Source: Rhipicephalus microplus (lineage: Eukaryota; Arthropoda; Arachnida; Ixodida; Ixodidae). Taken from it: DNA of 64,000 bases. Positions within the stretch are counted from its first letter, which is position 1. Each line of letters opens with the position of its first letter. The notes under the pieces are model-generated. The model made no database searches. It was not told where the DNA came from and worked only from the letters and a program-made list of their open reading frames with translations. Shown piece after piece: positions 10,125 through 22,566 of this stretch. A program made the translations under genes and the position numbers. The stretch spans positions 136,112,155 to 136,176,154 of the forward strand of contig NC_134710.1 of assembly GCF_043290135.1 (NCBI RefSeq), read 5' to 3'.

Positions 10125-10945
10125 ATTTATTTACATTTATTTACAGGTACCTTACAGGCCCTTGGTTAGGGCATTGAGTAAGGGGGGCTAACAAAGACAT
10201 GTACAACAGGTAAAAGGGCGAAAGGTGCCAAAACGTAAGCTCGAGACATGAGTAACAAATAAACAAGAAATAAGTAAGTATAAATTGACATCAAACATCG
10301 TTACCAAAAAACAAGAAAGATGCAGTTCATGGCACGCAGCAGTTGGGAAGTGTACAATACGTGTAAGTTAAATTGGCACAGATTGTGGTATAATACACTG
10401 GGAAAATCATGAAAGCGCTTACAGGAAGGGTGAACAGTTCGTCCTAAGCAAACAAAAATAAAGCACAAAAAATAAGGGGCAATAAGCGCATTAGAAAAAA
10501 AACTTTTTGCACAGCATTATGAATGTCATATACATACAGGAACGAAGCTATGAACATGAAATTATCAACCAAAATGTAAGACCAATTTGTTGCGGAAGGA
10601 AACAGGGTTAGTGTCAGTTACCAAGTTATCGGGAAGATCATTCCACAACGTGATGGCACGAGGCAAAGCGGAAGCGTTAAAAGAGTTTGTTTTGCCGTAC
10701 ATGCGCGAGAAACTAAGCCGGTTGTGTAGTCTAGTTGATAAATAGGAGGGTCGTTCAATTGGAAGTCTGGTCATTTTAGTGCTATTGACGTATTTATGAA
10801 AGAGGCATAAAAGAGAAATGTTGCGGCGAGTGGATAATAATTGAAGTGAATAATCCATTTTAAGTTGTGTTACGCTGCAGCAGAAATTATAATTACGAGA
10901 AATGAATCGGACTGCCCTCATGTGATGGCCACTCATGTGATGCAT
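10125..10945 (-). pseudogene. CR1/jockey-like LINE, 5'-truncated C-terminal part and 3' UTR
   Basis: The minus-strand frame at 10565-10945 (126 codons) reads MRAVRFISRNYNFCCSVTQL, LLSTRRNISLLCLFHKYVNS and LPRAITLWNDLPDNLV. This region, with its RR-N and RTI-LWN-LP signatures, lies C-terminal to the reverse transcriptase in many CR1/jockey-type elements. The following 440 bases to about 10125 are the probable 3' UTR and end in an AAATAAATGTAAATAAAT-like repeat, as expected for such LINE tails. RT and endonuclease are missing. The 5' end falls in the perfect palindrome at 10930-10981. Confidence 0.65.
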
Positions 10946-10981
10946 GACAACTTGGTTAAGTTGTCATGCATCACATGAGTG
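10930..10981. repeat. Perfect 24-bp palindrome arms with 4-base loop
   Basis: CACTCATGTGATGCATGACA followed by ACTT, then GGTT, then the exact reverse complement of the 24-base arm. It sits at the upstream truncation end of the LINE at 10125-10945 and partly encodes its first residues. That is what a snap-back of cDNA at the end of reverse transcription could leave. Confidence 0.9.
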
Positions 10982-12215
10982 ATTTCTTAAACCACGGCAT
11001 CATACTACATTAATTCAATCGTCGTTCCACTCAGGCCAAACTTCATTAGCGTGGACCGCCATGCTATTACGGATGGCGTTGTATACAAACGACTGACGTA
11101 CCACTTGCACATGTCGTGACATCTGGTGAGAGCCGCACGCAATTCTTCTACCTACTTTTGACCTCGGTGCCATTCTCAGGTACCGTGTCTCCGATAGCGT
11201 GCACTGCCGTTGGCCATAGTGATGAGGAAGAGAGAGGGCGGAAAACACGGGACGCCTTGTTTGCTGAGCGACGGTTCTTCAAAAAAGGCGGCACTGCCTG
11301 AACGCCGAACTTAATAGTTTCCGCCATGTGCAGATTTCAGCGAACGTGACGTGCTGGTTGCCATTGAGGGGCCGCCAAAGCACGCGTGTCCTAAAGCGTG
11401 GAAGGAGGGCGGGAAACGGGGAGCCGTTTCGTGACTGAGAATGGGCGTGCAACCATTTGCTGTGCGCCCAAAGAGACTTTGCCTAACTGACGGCACTGTT
11501 GCAAGGAGCTCCTTGTTCGGGCCACCGCCAGCGTGTGCGTGCGTGTGTGTGGGGCCGCTGGGAAGGAGTGAAGAAGAACACAGTGGAAGAAAGGTGCCTG
11601 ATGCTCCCGCAGCACGCGAGCGGTCGGGCATGTTTATTGAATCTCGGGAGCTTCCGTGCGAGCAAACAAACACGCCGTCGCTTCTTCCGTCAGAGCAGTG
11701 CCAAGGTCCGCGCGACACGTCCGGGCCTGCTATTAGGGCGGCCAGCGCAGGCGCTGAAACGCACACTTCTCCCGTGGCGCTGCATCGTTAGGGACGCCAG
11801 CGTGATGGGCACGCGGCACACCACTTGACGTGCGCCGACGTCGTCATGTGTCGCCCCGCGCCGTTGGTTGGGCCTCTGGGCGGATCCTGCCTTTTCATTG
11901 GCTACGTGCGGCCAAAAAAGGGGCAGAACGCTGCATGTGCGACCATGCATGCTGCGGTGCATACCGGCATGGAGCTTTTCATTCGGCGTGTGGGCCGCCG
12001 GGGTGGGCAGGTATATACTGTGCTACGGGCGTAACGTTGCGCGGGCGATGCCCGCCCTGCCGCGTCTATGGTACATTCCTTTGTCGCCACAAAGAAAAAT
12101 TTATGTATTTGTTTTTGTTTATTTCGGCATACTCGGGTTATTAAGGGCTGCTTCAGGTATGAATACGAATAGACATAAAGCACGTTCTCCAAAAGGAACC
12201 GAGCAAGCGATAGCT
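10982..12215. other. CpG-rich block (about 11150-12060), no recognised gene
   Basis: Markedly richer in G+C and CpG than its surroundings. Overlapping frames of 60-151 codons occur on both strands, as expected where stop codons are rare; none shows a family motif or convincing splice signals. A GTATATAC at 12010-12017 could be TATA-like. Reported as a compositional block only. Confidence 0.5.
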
Positions 12216-12372
12216 ATTCCTGGGGTTTCCACTGCCAAAACCACGATTTGATTACGAGGCATGGCGTCGTAGAGTACTTTGGAAATTTTACTGACGTGGG
12301 GTTTATTTAACGAGCACCCAAAATCTAAGCACACGGATCTCTAGCACTCCGCTTCCATCGAAATGCGGCCGC
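12216..12372 (-). mobile_element. Ruka-related SINE body, minus strand, variant 3' end
   Basis: On the minus strand it reads GCATTTCGATGGAAGCGGAG, GATTTTGGGTGCTCGTTAAA and GTGGTTTTGGCAGTGGAAAC. These are the Ruka body landmarks, but the 3' end is GGCAGTGGAAACCCCAG in place of GGGACGTTAAACCCCA. The tRNA head is missing. The same variant end recurs at 27897. Confidence 0.7.
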
Positions 12373-13449
12373 AGGAGTTTTCAACCATCTATCTACATTA
12401 TGCTCGCGAAATACAAATGCATTTTAGCGTCACAAGTCTAAATACTTGAAGTTGATACATGTTCGCATATGGCTCACATTCTCAATTACTCCAGCTATCA
12501 GTAGGTACAACTTATTAGATCAACTAACCCAGTGAAATAAGCTAATGCAAAAAACAAAACAAAACGGGGGCTACGTATAGGTGTTGGGCTGGTGCTGTGG
12601 TGGTACAGAAATCATCTGTTCTGCCCCCTGTTCTGCTTCCTACACTGAACGGGTTATCATCTTAGCTGATTAATTTTAGCGCACCATACAAGCTCAGTAA
12701 ATTATGTAACGAGTGAATAGAGAACGTAAGAAGTAGACTTGTCTCAAGAAAAAAAGAGAAAAAGAAAACCTTTTTCGTTGCAATTTGGTATGCGTGTGAG
12801 TATAACATGGTTATGATTAACGTAGCATCGCCAACATGTGCCTTAAGCTGCAAAAATGGTTATGATATTTCGGCAACGCATAACCGCTTCTCTGGTATAC
12901 ACTTGGAAGTCGCATAAATTAATTAACACTTACACGGTCACTATGACTGATTCACTAGACAAGGTTCCACGTGTAGAGACATCTTGCCTATCGTTGCCGA
13001 ATGTACAAATTTGCATGTCAACGGGTAACGGGCACGCTCATGTCTGTTAAGATTATGTAATAATAAGAGAATGACGTCAACGAACGTTTAGTATATCTGA
13101 ATATTTTGGTAATACATGCATTCACGCATGTGGATGGATAGGTCAGCTGCGTTTGTGGACGTTATGCGTTTGATATTTCGTGCACAGCGTTGTGTCTTCG
13201 CAGTTATTTCAACAAGCTTTTTGTGCTGCCTTTTCCTAACATTATAATGGTGTGAACTTCATCCGAAGTGAGCAGCTCGTTATTACCTACATGGCTATCT
13301 CTCACTGTATGTCTTCTACACCCTGGTACACCTCCTAAGTCGATAGTAAGTAAGAAAGGAACGTACAAACAGCATCACTATATTCTATTATACGGCACAT
13401 AGGTGCATACCCGAAGTCCACAGAGAAGTGGCAAAAAAAAAAAAAATCG
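12373..13449. other. No recognised feature
   Basis: AT-rich sequence with short frames only. There is a purine-rich AAAAAAGAGAAAAAGAAAACC at 12749-12769 and a run of 14 A at 13432-13445. Confidence 0.45.
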
Positions 13450-14300
13450 TGCTTGAAAACACTTCGCACTCGGGCGCGCGGAGGCCGAGCGGATCGGTGA
13501 GCGCTGGCTGGCACCGATCATGTGGGAAGGTGCGGTTCATTCGGGGAAGCTTCAAGTGGCCTGATAAACTCCGGCGCCGCTGACTTGACTAGAATGGGGC
13601 GACAACAAAACGCCCCCTTCCGTATTCTTCGCTCGCCAAATATACCCTTTTCTTCCCCACCAGTCCCTCCCAGTCGACAATGGAGAGGCGTACCTGCTTC
13701 CTGCAGTTTCTACGGATGTTGTTTCTTTCCAGTGTCCGCGAGCGCGCGCCCCAACGCTTTGTGCTCCGAGCCCAGAGCATAAACCCCGCTGAGCGGAAGA
13801 GAGCTCAGTCTGGCCCTGTGTGTATTATACCGTCCACGCTCGTCGCGGTCGCTCCATTGTTGAACGGTGTTGACTCGCACGCGCTGGGGATTTTTTTTTT
13901 CGGTTTACCTCCAGCTTCCTCGCCACCTCTTATCGCCTCGAAGTAGAGAAGCGCCTCCTCGCCCAGCACGGCGAAAGAAACACACTTCCGAGTGCGCGCT
14001 CATAAAAGCTGACCGCCTCGAGAGGTGCTAGTGTGAGAAAATGCTGGAAAATAGCTCGAATAATAGGCGCTAATGAAACTTTTGTCTGGAGTGATCTCCA
14101 CGTCCCGCTTAACGCGGCAGCGTGTGGAGTTCACACGTTATTGTACACCGCAGCATGCGCCGCCGTTTATGTGCACTTAAGCAAAACGTCTGCCGGTTAC
14201 GCTGTCAGTTGTGTCATGCGTATCACCGGACTTGCGCAATTAAAGACGCTGTTTCTGGCGGGATATGGATACATTAAAGTTTTTGTTGCAACATGAACAA
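13450..14300. other. CpG-rich block (about 13460-14030) and flank
   Basis: Abrupt rise in C+G after the poly(A) at 13445. CATAAAAGC at 14000-14008 is TATA-like. No frame carries a recognisable domain; the longest is 88 codons. Confidence 0.45.
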
Positions 14301-16304
14301 GGAAGAAAGTGAAGCGCGAGGCAGTTTATAGGTATAGGGTAAGGATGCGACAAAAATATTAAAGATGGCGAAGCTTTATCTTTAGTTCACTCCTACCATT
14401 AAACGTCAATGTAGAAACTTTCGTTTCAGTACAATGCATGTGCTACATAAGTATGACCATGTTGCCCCAGTTCAAATGTTTATTTAAAAAAGAAATAAAA
14501 AATGCACCAGGTGTCTTGTTTTGCCCCATCCTGCGGGACAAAACGTGACGCTGCGTGGGGCAATACGAGACAGCGAAAAAATTTCATCCTTTCAGTTTTT
14601 GCATTAGAAGCACCTGAAATTCACTCCGTGGACCCCCACGTCGTCTTCACGAACGCAGTCCTTGCACTCCATGCATTGAATGCAGACAGAACCCGGTGCT
14701 GGGTTGCACTAAAACTCCTTGCAGATCTAACACCACCATGTCCTTCTTTGTAGTAATGCTATGTTTTCTTGAATACTTGCACTTCTTTGGTCTGTTCAAA
14801 GTTAGGAGGCTATATATGTTCTGACGCGTCTTCCTAGCCTCTTTTTGCGCGAATTGAGCGAGTACTGTTTTAAGCAGCAATCAGTGTTTTTTTATGTGGC
14901 ATTTCTCCCAAGATTCTCCATATATAATATTCACTGTACGTCCGAACCCTCCTAAACTAAGACATAAACGATATCATGAGCGTTTGTAAATGGTTCACTT
15001 ATAAGAGGCTGTCTAAGGTAATTTGATGCCTTTTCGTCGTGCTTAGTGTCGCTCATAAGCCTAAATTAAAAAAAAAATCCGCTTTGACCTCGGCGATCAA
15101 TTGAACTAAAAATTTGTCACAAAATGTAAGAAAATAAATACATACATTGTTGTACTGAGGCCGGAGCAGTGCACTGATCGCAAAATTTGGCCGAGCAGAA
15201 TTTCGCCCTTTTTTGACTGATCACGAACACATTAACACCGCGTGAACGCTAGAAATCATCAACGTTTACATACAAAAAGGCGGACTATCTGTCGCTGAAA
15301 TGGAGAAATAAAGCAAAGTACTTTTCGTAGTAAAGCTGTAAAGGTCGGCAAGCACCGCTTCTCATTCCCACTTAATCCTAAATGAAGAAAGCTTTGCTAG
15401 TTTATGCGCGTTATTTGTCAATGACCAGATGAAATTTCTCGCGGTATCTAACAATATTCAATGAAAATTTCTCTGAAGAACAAATCTAGCATGAAAGTTT
15501 TTTGGGAATAGTCTACAAATATTGGTGGCGCTTCGCTGTATATGACTGACTAAAGCATATATCTTCAGCACACAAGTAGATTGGGAGCCATTGCCTGAGT
15601 TTGTATAATACTCTGACGCTGATACTGTATTGAGAGCAAGTTCCAGCCAATGGTGGCGTGGGTTAGATAATTAGAGAAAGTGAACCGAAAATAAAAAAAA
15701 ATAACTACGCTTACGAACCAACAGCTCTGTTGATTGTGCTCCAGATCCAGATGGCTTTGGGTGCCTATTCACAGGACATTCTGCATACGTTAGAACGGCT
15801 AGTTTGAGCGTATTCTCGAACTAGCCGTTCCACACTTTGTGTATCTGTGCATGTAAACATACCTTGTGTGCATGTATACATATACAAAAAATTGAAAATA
15901 TTCGAGGAAATTAGAACCTTAGCTACGCCCCTGATCGCAAAATAATCAATGCGACCTCTCACAAAGACTTCCTGCGTACCAAAAGTTTCCTTAATCTGTG
16001 GTCGCAACGTGGAGTGCTTATTATCACTGGACAGCCGGCTTCGACAATATGTCCATTTATCGAGACTGGCTGAGGTATTCCCTTCCGAAGAATCGTATAG
16101 GGACGTTTCTGTGAGTACTCTATCGCCACATAGCCCCTTCTGTTTAGGTTTAAGGAATGCCGTTAGTTGACGTACGTGGTTCACAAGAATGGATGGAGGC
16201 CTGTCTAGCAAACAAAAAAAAACAGAAAGAAAAACTTCTTCAATCTGGTACTTGTTGCTTCAACCGGTTCATACAATCTCATCAGCTAATTGGCTTTCGT
16301 GATT
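14301..16304. other. Mostly unassigned sequence with one small hairpin
   Basis: A hairpin at 15793-15830 pairs GAACGGCTAGTTTGAG with CTCGAACTAGCCGTTC (one mismatch, 6-base loop). A 148-codon minus frame at 15765-16211 spans the hairpin and the sequence next to it, but I recognise no domain in it. The remainder is AT-rich and featureless by eye. Confidence 0.45.
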
Positions 16305-16440
16305 GGTGACTGGCAGTTTGGGCTAGTTGGTATGACATGACGATAGTTATAGCGCGAGAACAGAACGACGACAAAGAGTCTTTCTTGTCTTTTTGTCGTC
16401 GTTCTGTTCTCGCGCTATAACTATCGTCGTGGTGACTGGC
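16305..16440. repeat. Fold-back with 37-bp perfect arms and 10-bp direct repeats
   Basis: Arms at 16339-16375 and 16392-16428 (starting GACGATAGTTATAGCGCGAG) are exact reverse complements, with a 16-base loop. Direct repeats GGTGACTGGC at 16305-16314 and 16431-16440 flank the unit and look like a target-site duplication, so the fold-back was probably inserted as a unit. No coding content. Confidence 0.8.
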
Positions 16441-17450
16441 GCTGGCCCAAGGCGACCTGTTTCGTAAGCGAAGTTCTCCGGATCCGCCGCGGCCTTTGGC
16501 TGGTGATCTGTCGAGACCGATATTCAGCGGCCTCCAGCAATGTTGTAAGCAAAGCGGCTCGCCGATCGCCGTCAGCGCGCGAGTTGTATCAACCTTCCGG
16601 CGAGGTCGCGTCACAAAGACGCACGCCACTGGCGTTGTGCAAGGGCGGACATCTGGAGCCGGCGAATGGGCCCCAACAAAGGGGGACCCCCGCCGATCGA
16701 GAGTCGACTCTGCAGCAAGCGATCGCAATCGCTGCGTGTCGCGCGGTGAGTCCGGACGCCGACTCTTGACACTTTTTAAACGGCGCGGAAGAGCAGATCA
16801 GGCTCCGATTTGTCACGGTAGGAGCCACTCCGGCCACCCCGAACAAAACGCCGCTTTTGTAGCGCCGGGCGTGCGCTGATCCGGGGTGCCGATAGCGAGT
16901 GGCACCGCGATCTTTATCGACTTGAAGCGCGGCGAATAATAATTGACAGCCGCGAATAGCGATTTCTAGCTGCCGAGAGATTGGCCACCGAGATTAGGTT
17001 TTATAGGGTCGGCCCCGCGCTTTCGCTGCTCGCGGCAGTTAAACGGTTTTTGACACTTTATTCGCGACCCTCTTTATCGGCTGGCAGCATCGGGAAAATT
17101 CACGCCGTGTCACTGGGATCCTTGTCGGGACGGCCATTTCGGTAGCGCCGGATTTCCACGGTCGAAATAAAACGGGCATTATCCATCACCGGCGCGAGGA
17201 TGCATGCCGCTGTCGTCTACGGGCGACTCCTCAAGGATGGCGCGCCCTGGGTGTCCTGCGCGGTAACAAAAAGGCCGGGCGCCAAAATATGCTGCACATA
17301 AATATTCGTGCCGCCTGAATCGAACCGCGCGTCGGAAACCCCGAGCCCTTTTCGAGAATGGCGCAACGAATCGGCGTATACCCTTGGCTGTCGCATTCCC
17401 GTAGCCGCATGTACATGCATGGCTGAGCCAAATTTATACTCCCCCTCTTA
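16441..17450. other. CpG-rich block, possible regulatory island
   Basis: About 1 kb of CpG-rich sequence with short AT motifs set in it, such as AATAATAATTGACAGCCGCG at 16935-16954, which contains a TGACAG core like those bound by TALE homeodomain factors. Frames of up to 127 codons occur on both strands without motif. A regulatory role is inference. Confidence 0.4.
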
Positions 17451-17960
17451 CAAACCGCATTACGCCGTACTGTTCATCCTCAAGCATTCATCTTGCGATT
17501 GCCGAAGGATGTAGACTCGATTACCATTACACCATAATTTGAAACCGTCCCGAGTCTCGACATGTGTTTTCTACATACATCTTGAACCTGACACTAAAGC
17601 AACAAGCTATACATATGATGCAAGAGAAACGCCCGCAGTTTCTGAGTTGCCATCGAACCGCCGAGTAAATCATGAAAAAAAAAAAAAAAGAAAATTGACT
17701 CCGCTGAGACGCTTTTTTTTTTCCTGCAGCGTAGTCGCGCGATCAAGCCTGCATGGTTTACCGAGCAATAGCTTACACATATGGCTTGCGAGAAGCACAG
17801 AGTGCTTGCTATTGTGCTGGCCATGGTTTCGTCATTATTTTGCACTGCTGATAATAAGATAATATCTATTACTGTATGTAGTCAGTGTGAACGCTATGTC
17901 TACGGTTAACAGGCCCTCAAGAATAAAAAATACACGTAACGAGAACTAATGATAATGTCA
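17451..17960. other. No recognised feature
   Basis: Unassigned sequence with poly(A) at 17674-17688. A 107-codon plus frame at 17539-17862 has no recognisable motif. Confidence 0.4.
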
Positions 17961-18145
17961 ATGATGATGAGATCAATAATGCCAATGATAATATAGGGGT
18001 TGTTATTACAAGTAATTGTAAAGTAAATGTAAAGAAAGTGGGCGAAAGTTACCTTTTCGTCCAATTTTCTTCCTTCACATTTACATTATGATTGCATCAA
18101 ATAACATCCCTTATACCTTCCTTGGCATCATTGTCTGTCACTTCG
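17961..18145. mobile_element. SINE-B head-to-head snap-back dimer (diverged)
   Basis: The left arm (minus orientation, about 17961-18047) and right arm (plus orientation, about 18050-18145) are two inverted copies of the same SINE-B body: CTTCCTTCACATTTACATTA, then AACATCCCTTATACC and CCTTGGCATCATTGTCTG on the right; AATAATGCCAATGATAATAT and GTAAATGTAAAGAAAGTGGG on the left. Both lack the tRNA head, so the centre (GCGAAAGTTACCTTTTCG) joins two truncated bodies head to head. A cleaner dimer of this type is at 61745-62030. Confidence 0.65.
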
Positions 18146-18189
18146 GTAAGCCACGAGACCTCAACAGGTAGGAGGAAACATGCTTACAC

Positions 18190-18480
18190 CACATCCGATT
18201 AAACGTCGCATACGCCAATTACTTTATGACGAACAAGATTGGATTGTCGGATTCACCACTGTGTGTCCAATGTAACGTTCCAGAAGATCTGAATCATGTC
18301 CTTTGTGATGGCATGCTGTGCGCGTCAGAGAGACGGTCTCTGAAGAACCTAAGCTTTGAATCTTCGACGGGACACGAACTTGGAGTTGACACATATTCTG
18401 GGCGCCCGGCAAAGCAGCTCCCGTGCGTTACACGCCACAAAAGCGCTGCTGACATTCTTGCGGGCCACAAGCCTGAATGA
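18190..18480 (+). pseudogene. RNase H-type LINE, 3' coding end, degenerate
   Basis: In the frame ending at the TGA of 18478-18480 the translation reads HIRLNVAYANYFMTNKIGLS, DSPLCVQCNVPEDLNHVLCD, ending SAADILAGHKPE. This is the arrangement downstream of RNase H in I-group LINEs: an L-R-L-N stretch, a short hydrophobic segment, then C-x2-C-x7-H and a further cysteine. The last Cys-His spacing is altered (H-x2-C). Reverse transcriptase and RNase H are absent. Related material is at 26090-27090 on the other strand. Confidence 0.55.
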
Positions 18481-18924
18481 AACATTGTAAAAAATGTATA
18501 CTCTACGTCTGTGGCTGCATGCGTTATATAGGTTTATCGCTGCATATATCGTAATCATCACCCAGTACCTGGAGTAGCACGTCAGGTGAAAAGCCGGAGA
18601 AACATCTCCAACTCGTCGTTTAAATTTCTCTCTCTCTTTCTTGTCTTTTAGCTCTTATTAATATTGTGTCTAACGAAAAAAATTAGCCATTGAATTTACG
18701 CTTATTTCGTTAATTCTTAACAAGTGTCTCGCTCTGGCCGGCTTGATGCCGTCAGGTAGTATACAGGAAAATATTGGTTAGCCGTAACTTGTAATAAAAT
18801 CATATGACACCAACAAGCAAAAAAAAAAACTGTGTTCCACACTTGCCGTAATGCCTACTGGTGGCGCTGACGAACGCTCCATATTTAAAAATGCAAACAT
18901 ACATATATGTCCATATACATACGA
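18481..18924. other. Unassigned; contains a SINE-B tail-like segment
   Basis: At about 18650-18715, TCTTATTAATATTGTGTCTAACG followed by ATTTACGCTTATTTCGTT resembles the terminal part of SINE-B copies (compare 19028-19085). Otherwise nothing is recognised. Confidence 0.35.
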
Positions 18925-19110
18925 TGAAAGTTATCTTTTCGCCCACTTTTCTTTCTTCATGTTTACATTACAAAATGCTTCTAATAATATTCGCTATACT
19001 TTCCTTGCCATCATTGTCTGTTAGTTCTCGATAATATCGTGTCTAACAATGAGAACGAGCCCTTAAATTGCCACTTATTTCCTAAAAATACATGGAACTC
19101 GCACGTGCTA
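18925..19110 (+). mobile_element. SINE-B copy, head-truncated
   Basis: Contains the SINE-B landmarks in order: TATCTTTTCGCCCACTTTTC, CATGTTTACATTACAAAATG, CCTTGCCATCATTGTCTGTT and ATAATATCGTGTCTAACAAT. The tRNA-derived head is missing and the 3' end is not followed by a (TA)n tract. Confidence 0.65.
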
Positions 19111-19676
<566 letters not shown>

Positions 19677-19770
19677 TGATCAGAGTTTCTTACATCCTCC
19701 GCCGAAACTGTTAGGATTAAATAAATATTTTATTGTTTTGTTTCCTATACTGCAGTATTCTCGAAGTTTA

Positions 19771-19774
<4 letters not shown>

Positions 19775-19847
<73 letters not shown>
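19775..19847. repeat. (TA)n microsatellite abutting the RTE 3' tail
   Basis: Uninterrupted AT dinucleotides directly followed by the (CAT)n tail of the RTE element. A matching TA tract lies at the element's other end (22568-22612), so the element appears to have inserted into a pre-existing TA array. Confidence 0.98.
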
Positions 19848-19849
<2 letters not shown>

Positions 19850-22566
19850 TCATCATCATCATCAGCCTGACTACGTCCACTGCAGGACAAAGGCCTCTCC
19901 CATGTTCCGCCAGTTAACCCGGTCCTGTGCTTGCTGCTGCCAATTTATACCCGCAAACTTCTTAATCTCATCTGCCCACCTAACCTTCTGTCTCCCCCTA
20001 GCCCGCTTCCCTTCTCTGGGAATCCAGTCAGTTACCCTTAATGACCAGCGGTTATCCTGTCTACGCGCTACATGCCCTGCCCATGTCCATTTCTTCATCT
20101 TGATTTCAGCTATGATATCCTTAACCCCCGTTTGTTCCCTAATCCACTCTGCTCTCTTCTTGTCTCTTAAGGTTACACCTACCATTTTTCTTTCCATTGC
20201 TCGCTGCGTCGTCCTCAATTTAAGCTGAACCCTCTTTGTAAGTCTCCAGGTTTCTGCTCCGTAGCTAAGTACCGGCAAGATACAGCTGTTATATACCTTC
20301 CTCTTGAGGGATAGTGGCAATCTACCTGTCATAATTTGAGAGTGCTTGCCGAATGTGCTCCACCCCATTCTTATTCTTCTAGTTACTTCAATCTCGTGGT
20401 TCGGCTCTGCGGTTATTACCTGCCCTAAGTAGACATAGTCTTTTACAACTTCAAGTGCACTATTACCTATCTCGAAGCGCTGCTCCTTGCCGAGGTTGTT
20501 GTACATTACTTTCGTTTTCTGCAGATTAATTTTAAGACCCACCTTTCTGCTCTCCTTGTCTAACTCCGTAATCATGAGTTGCAATTCGTCCCCCGAGTTA
20601 CTCAGCAATGCAATGTCATCGGCGAAGCGCAGGTTACTAAGGTATTCTCCATTGACTCTTATCCCTAACTGCTCCCATTCTAGGCTTCTGAAAACCTCGT
20701 GTAAGCACGCGGTAAATAGCATTGGGGAAATTGTGTCCCCCTGCCTTACACCCTTCTTGATTGGTATTCTGTTGCTTTCTTTATGAAGCACTATGGTAGC
20801 AGTTGATCCCCTGTAGATTTCTTCCAGAATGTTTATATATACTTCATCTACGCCCTGATTCCGCAGAGTTTGCATGACGGCTGATATTTCTACTGAATCA
20901 AACGCCTTCTCATAATCTATGAAGGCTATGTATAGTGGTTGGTTATACTCTGAGCATTTCTCTATTACCTGATTGATAGTATGAATGTGGTCAATTGTTG
21001 AGTAGCCTGTTCGAAATCCTGCTTGTTCCTTTGGTTGATTGAATTCTAATGTTTTCTTTACTCTGTTAGCAATTACCTTTGTAAATAGCTTGTATACTAC
21101 AGAGAGCAAGCTGATCGGCCTGTAATTCTTCAAGTCCTTGTCATCTCCTTTCTTATGTATTAAGATGATGTTAGCGTTCTTCCAAGACTCTGGTACTCTT
21201 CCCGTCAGGAGACACCTCGTAAACAGGGTGGCTAGTTTTTCTAACACAATCTGTCCTCCATCTTTCAGCAAATCTGATGTTACCTGATCCTCACCAGCAG
21301 CTTTGCCCCTTTGCATGCTCTCCAAAGCTTTTCTGACTTCTTCTATTATTACTGGTGGGGTGTCATCTGGGTTACTGCTAGTTCTTATAGTATTAAGGTC
21401 GTGGTTGTCTCGGCTACTGTACAGATCTGTGTAAAACTCCTCCGCTATTTTAACTATCCTATCCATATTGGTAGTTATTTTGCCTTCTTTGTCCCTTAGT
21501 GCATACATCCGACTTTTGCCTATCCCAAGTTTCCTCTTCAATGCTTTGACACTTCCTCCGTTTTTCAGAGCGTGTTCAATTCTCTCCATGTTATACCTTC
21601 TTACATCGCATACCTTACGTCTATTAATCAACTTTGAAAGCTCTGCCAGTTCTATTTTCTCTGTTGTACTTGACACTTTCATGATTTGACGCTTCTTAAT
21701 TAGGTTCTTCGTTTCTTGGGAAAGCTTGCCAGTGTCCTGTCTAACTACCCGGCCTCCAACTTCCACTGCACACTCCGTAATGATACTCGTCAGATTATCA
21801 TTCATTGTATCTACGCTAAGGTTGGTTTCCTCACTAAGAGCCGAATACCTGTTCTGCAGCGACACTCTGAATTCCTGTACTTTCCCTCTCAGTGCTAGCT
21901 GATTGATTGGCTTCTTGCGTATCAGTTTCTGTCGTTCCTTCTTTAAGTCTAGGCGAATTCGAGACCGTACCATTCTATGGTCACTGCATCGTACCTTGCC
22001 AATCACTTCCACATCCTTAACGATTCCAGGGTGTGCACTCATTATAAAGTCTATTTCGTTCTTATTTTCGCCATTAGGGCTCCTCCATGTCCACTTGCGG
22101 TTTTCTCGTTTTCGGTAGAAGGTATTCAAAATCCGTAAATTATTGCGTTCTGCGAATTCTACTAGTAGCTCTCCTCTGGCGTTTCTAGTACCGATGCCAT
22201 AATCTCCTACTGCCTGGTCTCCAGCCTGCTTCTTCCCTACCTTTGCATTAAAATCGCCCATCACCATAGTATACTGTGTTTTTACCTTACTCATTGCCGA
22301 TTCCACGTCTTCATAGAAGCTTTCAACTGAAGCGTCATCATGGCTGGATGTAGGCGCGTAAGCCTGTACTACCTTCATTTTGTATCTTTTATTCAGTTTA
22401 ATTACGATACCTGCCACCCTTTCATTAATGCTATAGTATTCCTCTATGTTGCCAGCTATGTTTCTGTGAATTAGGAACCCCACTCCCAGTTCTCTTCTGT
22501 CTGCCAAGCCCCTGTAGCAAAGGACGTGCCCATTCTGTAGCACCGTATAGGCCTCATCTGTCCTCC

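Noticed and set aside
15765..16211. 148-codon minus frame
   Set aside because: Runs through a hairpin and shows no domain; probably chance.
19902..22118. Plus-strand frames of 60-108 codons
   Set aside because: Shadows of the minus-strand RTE protein.
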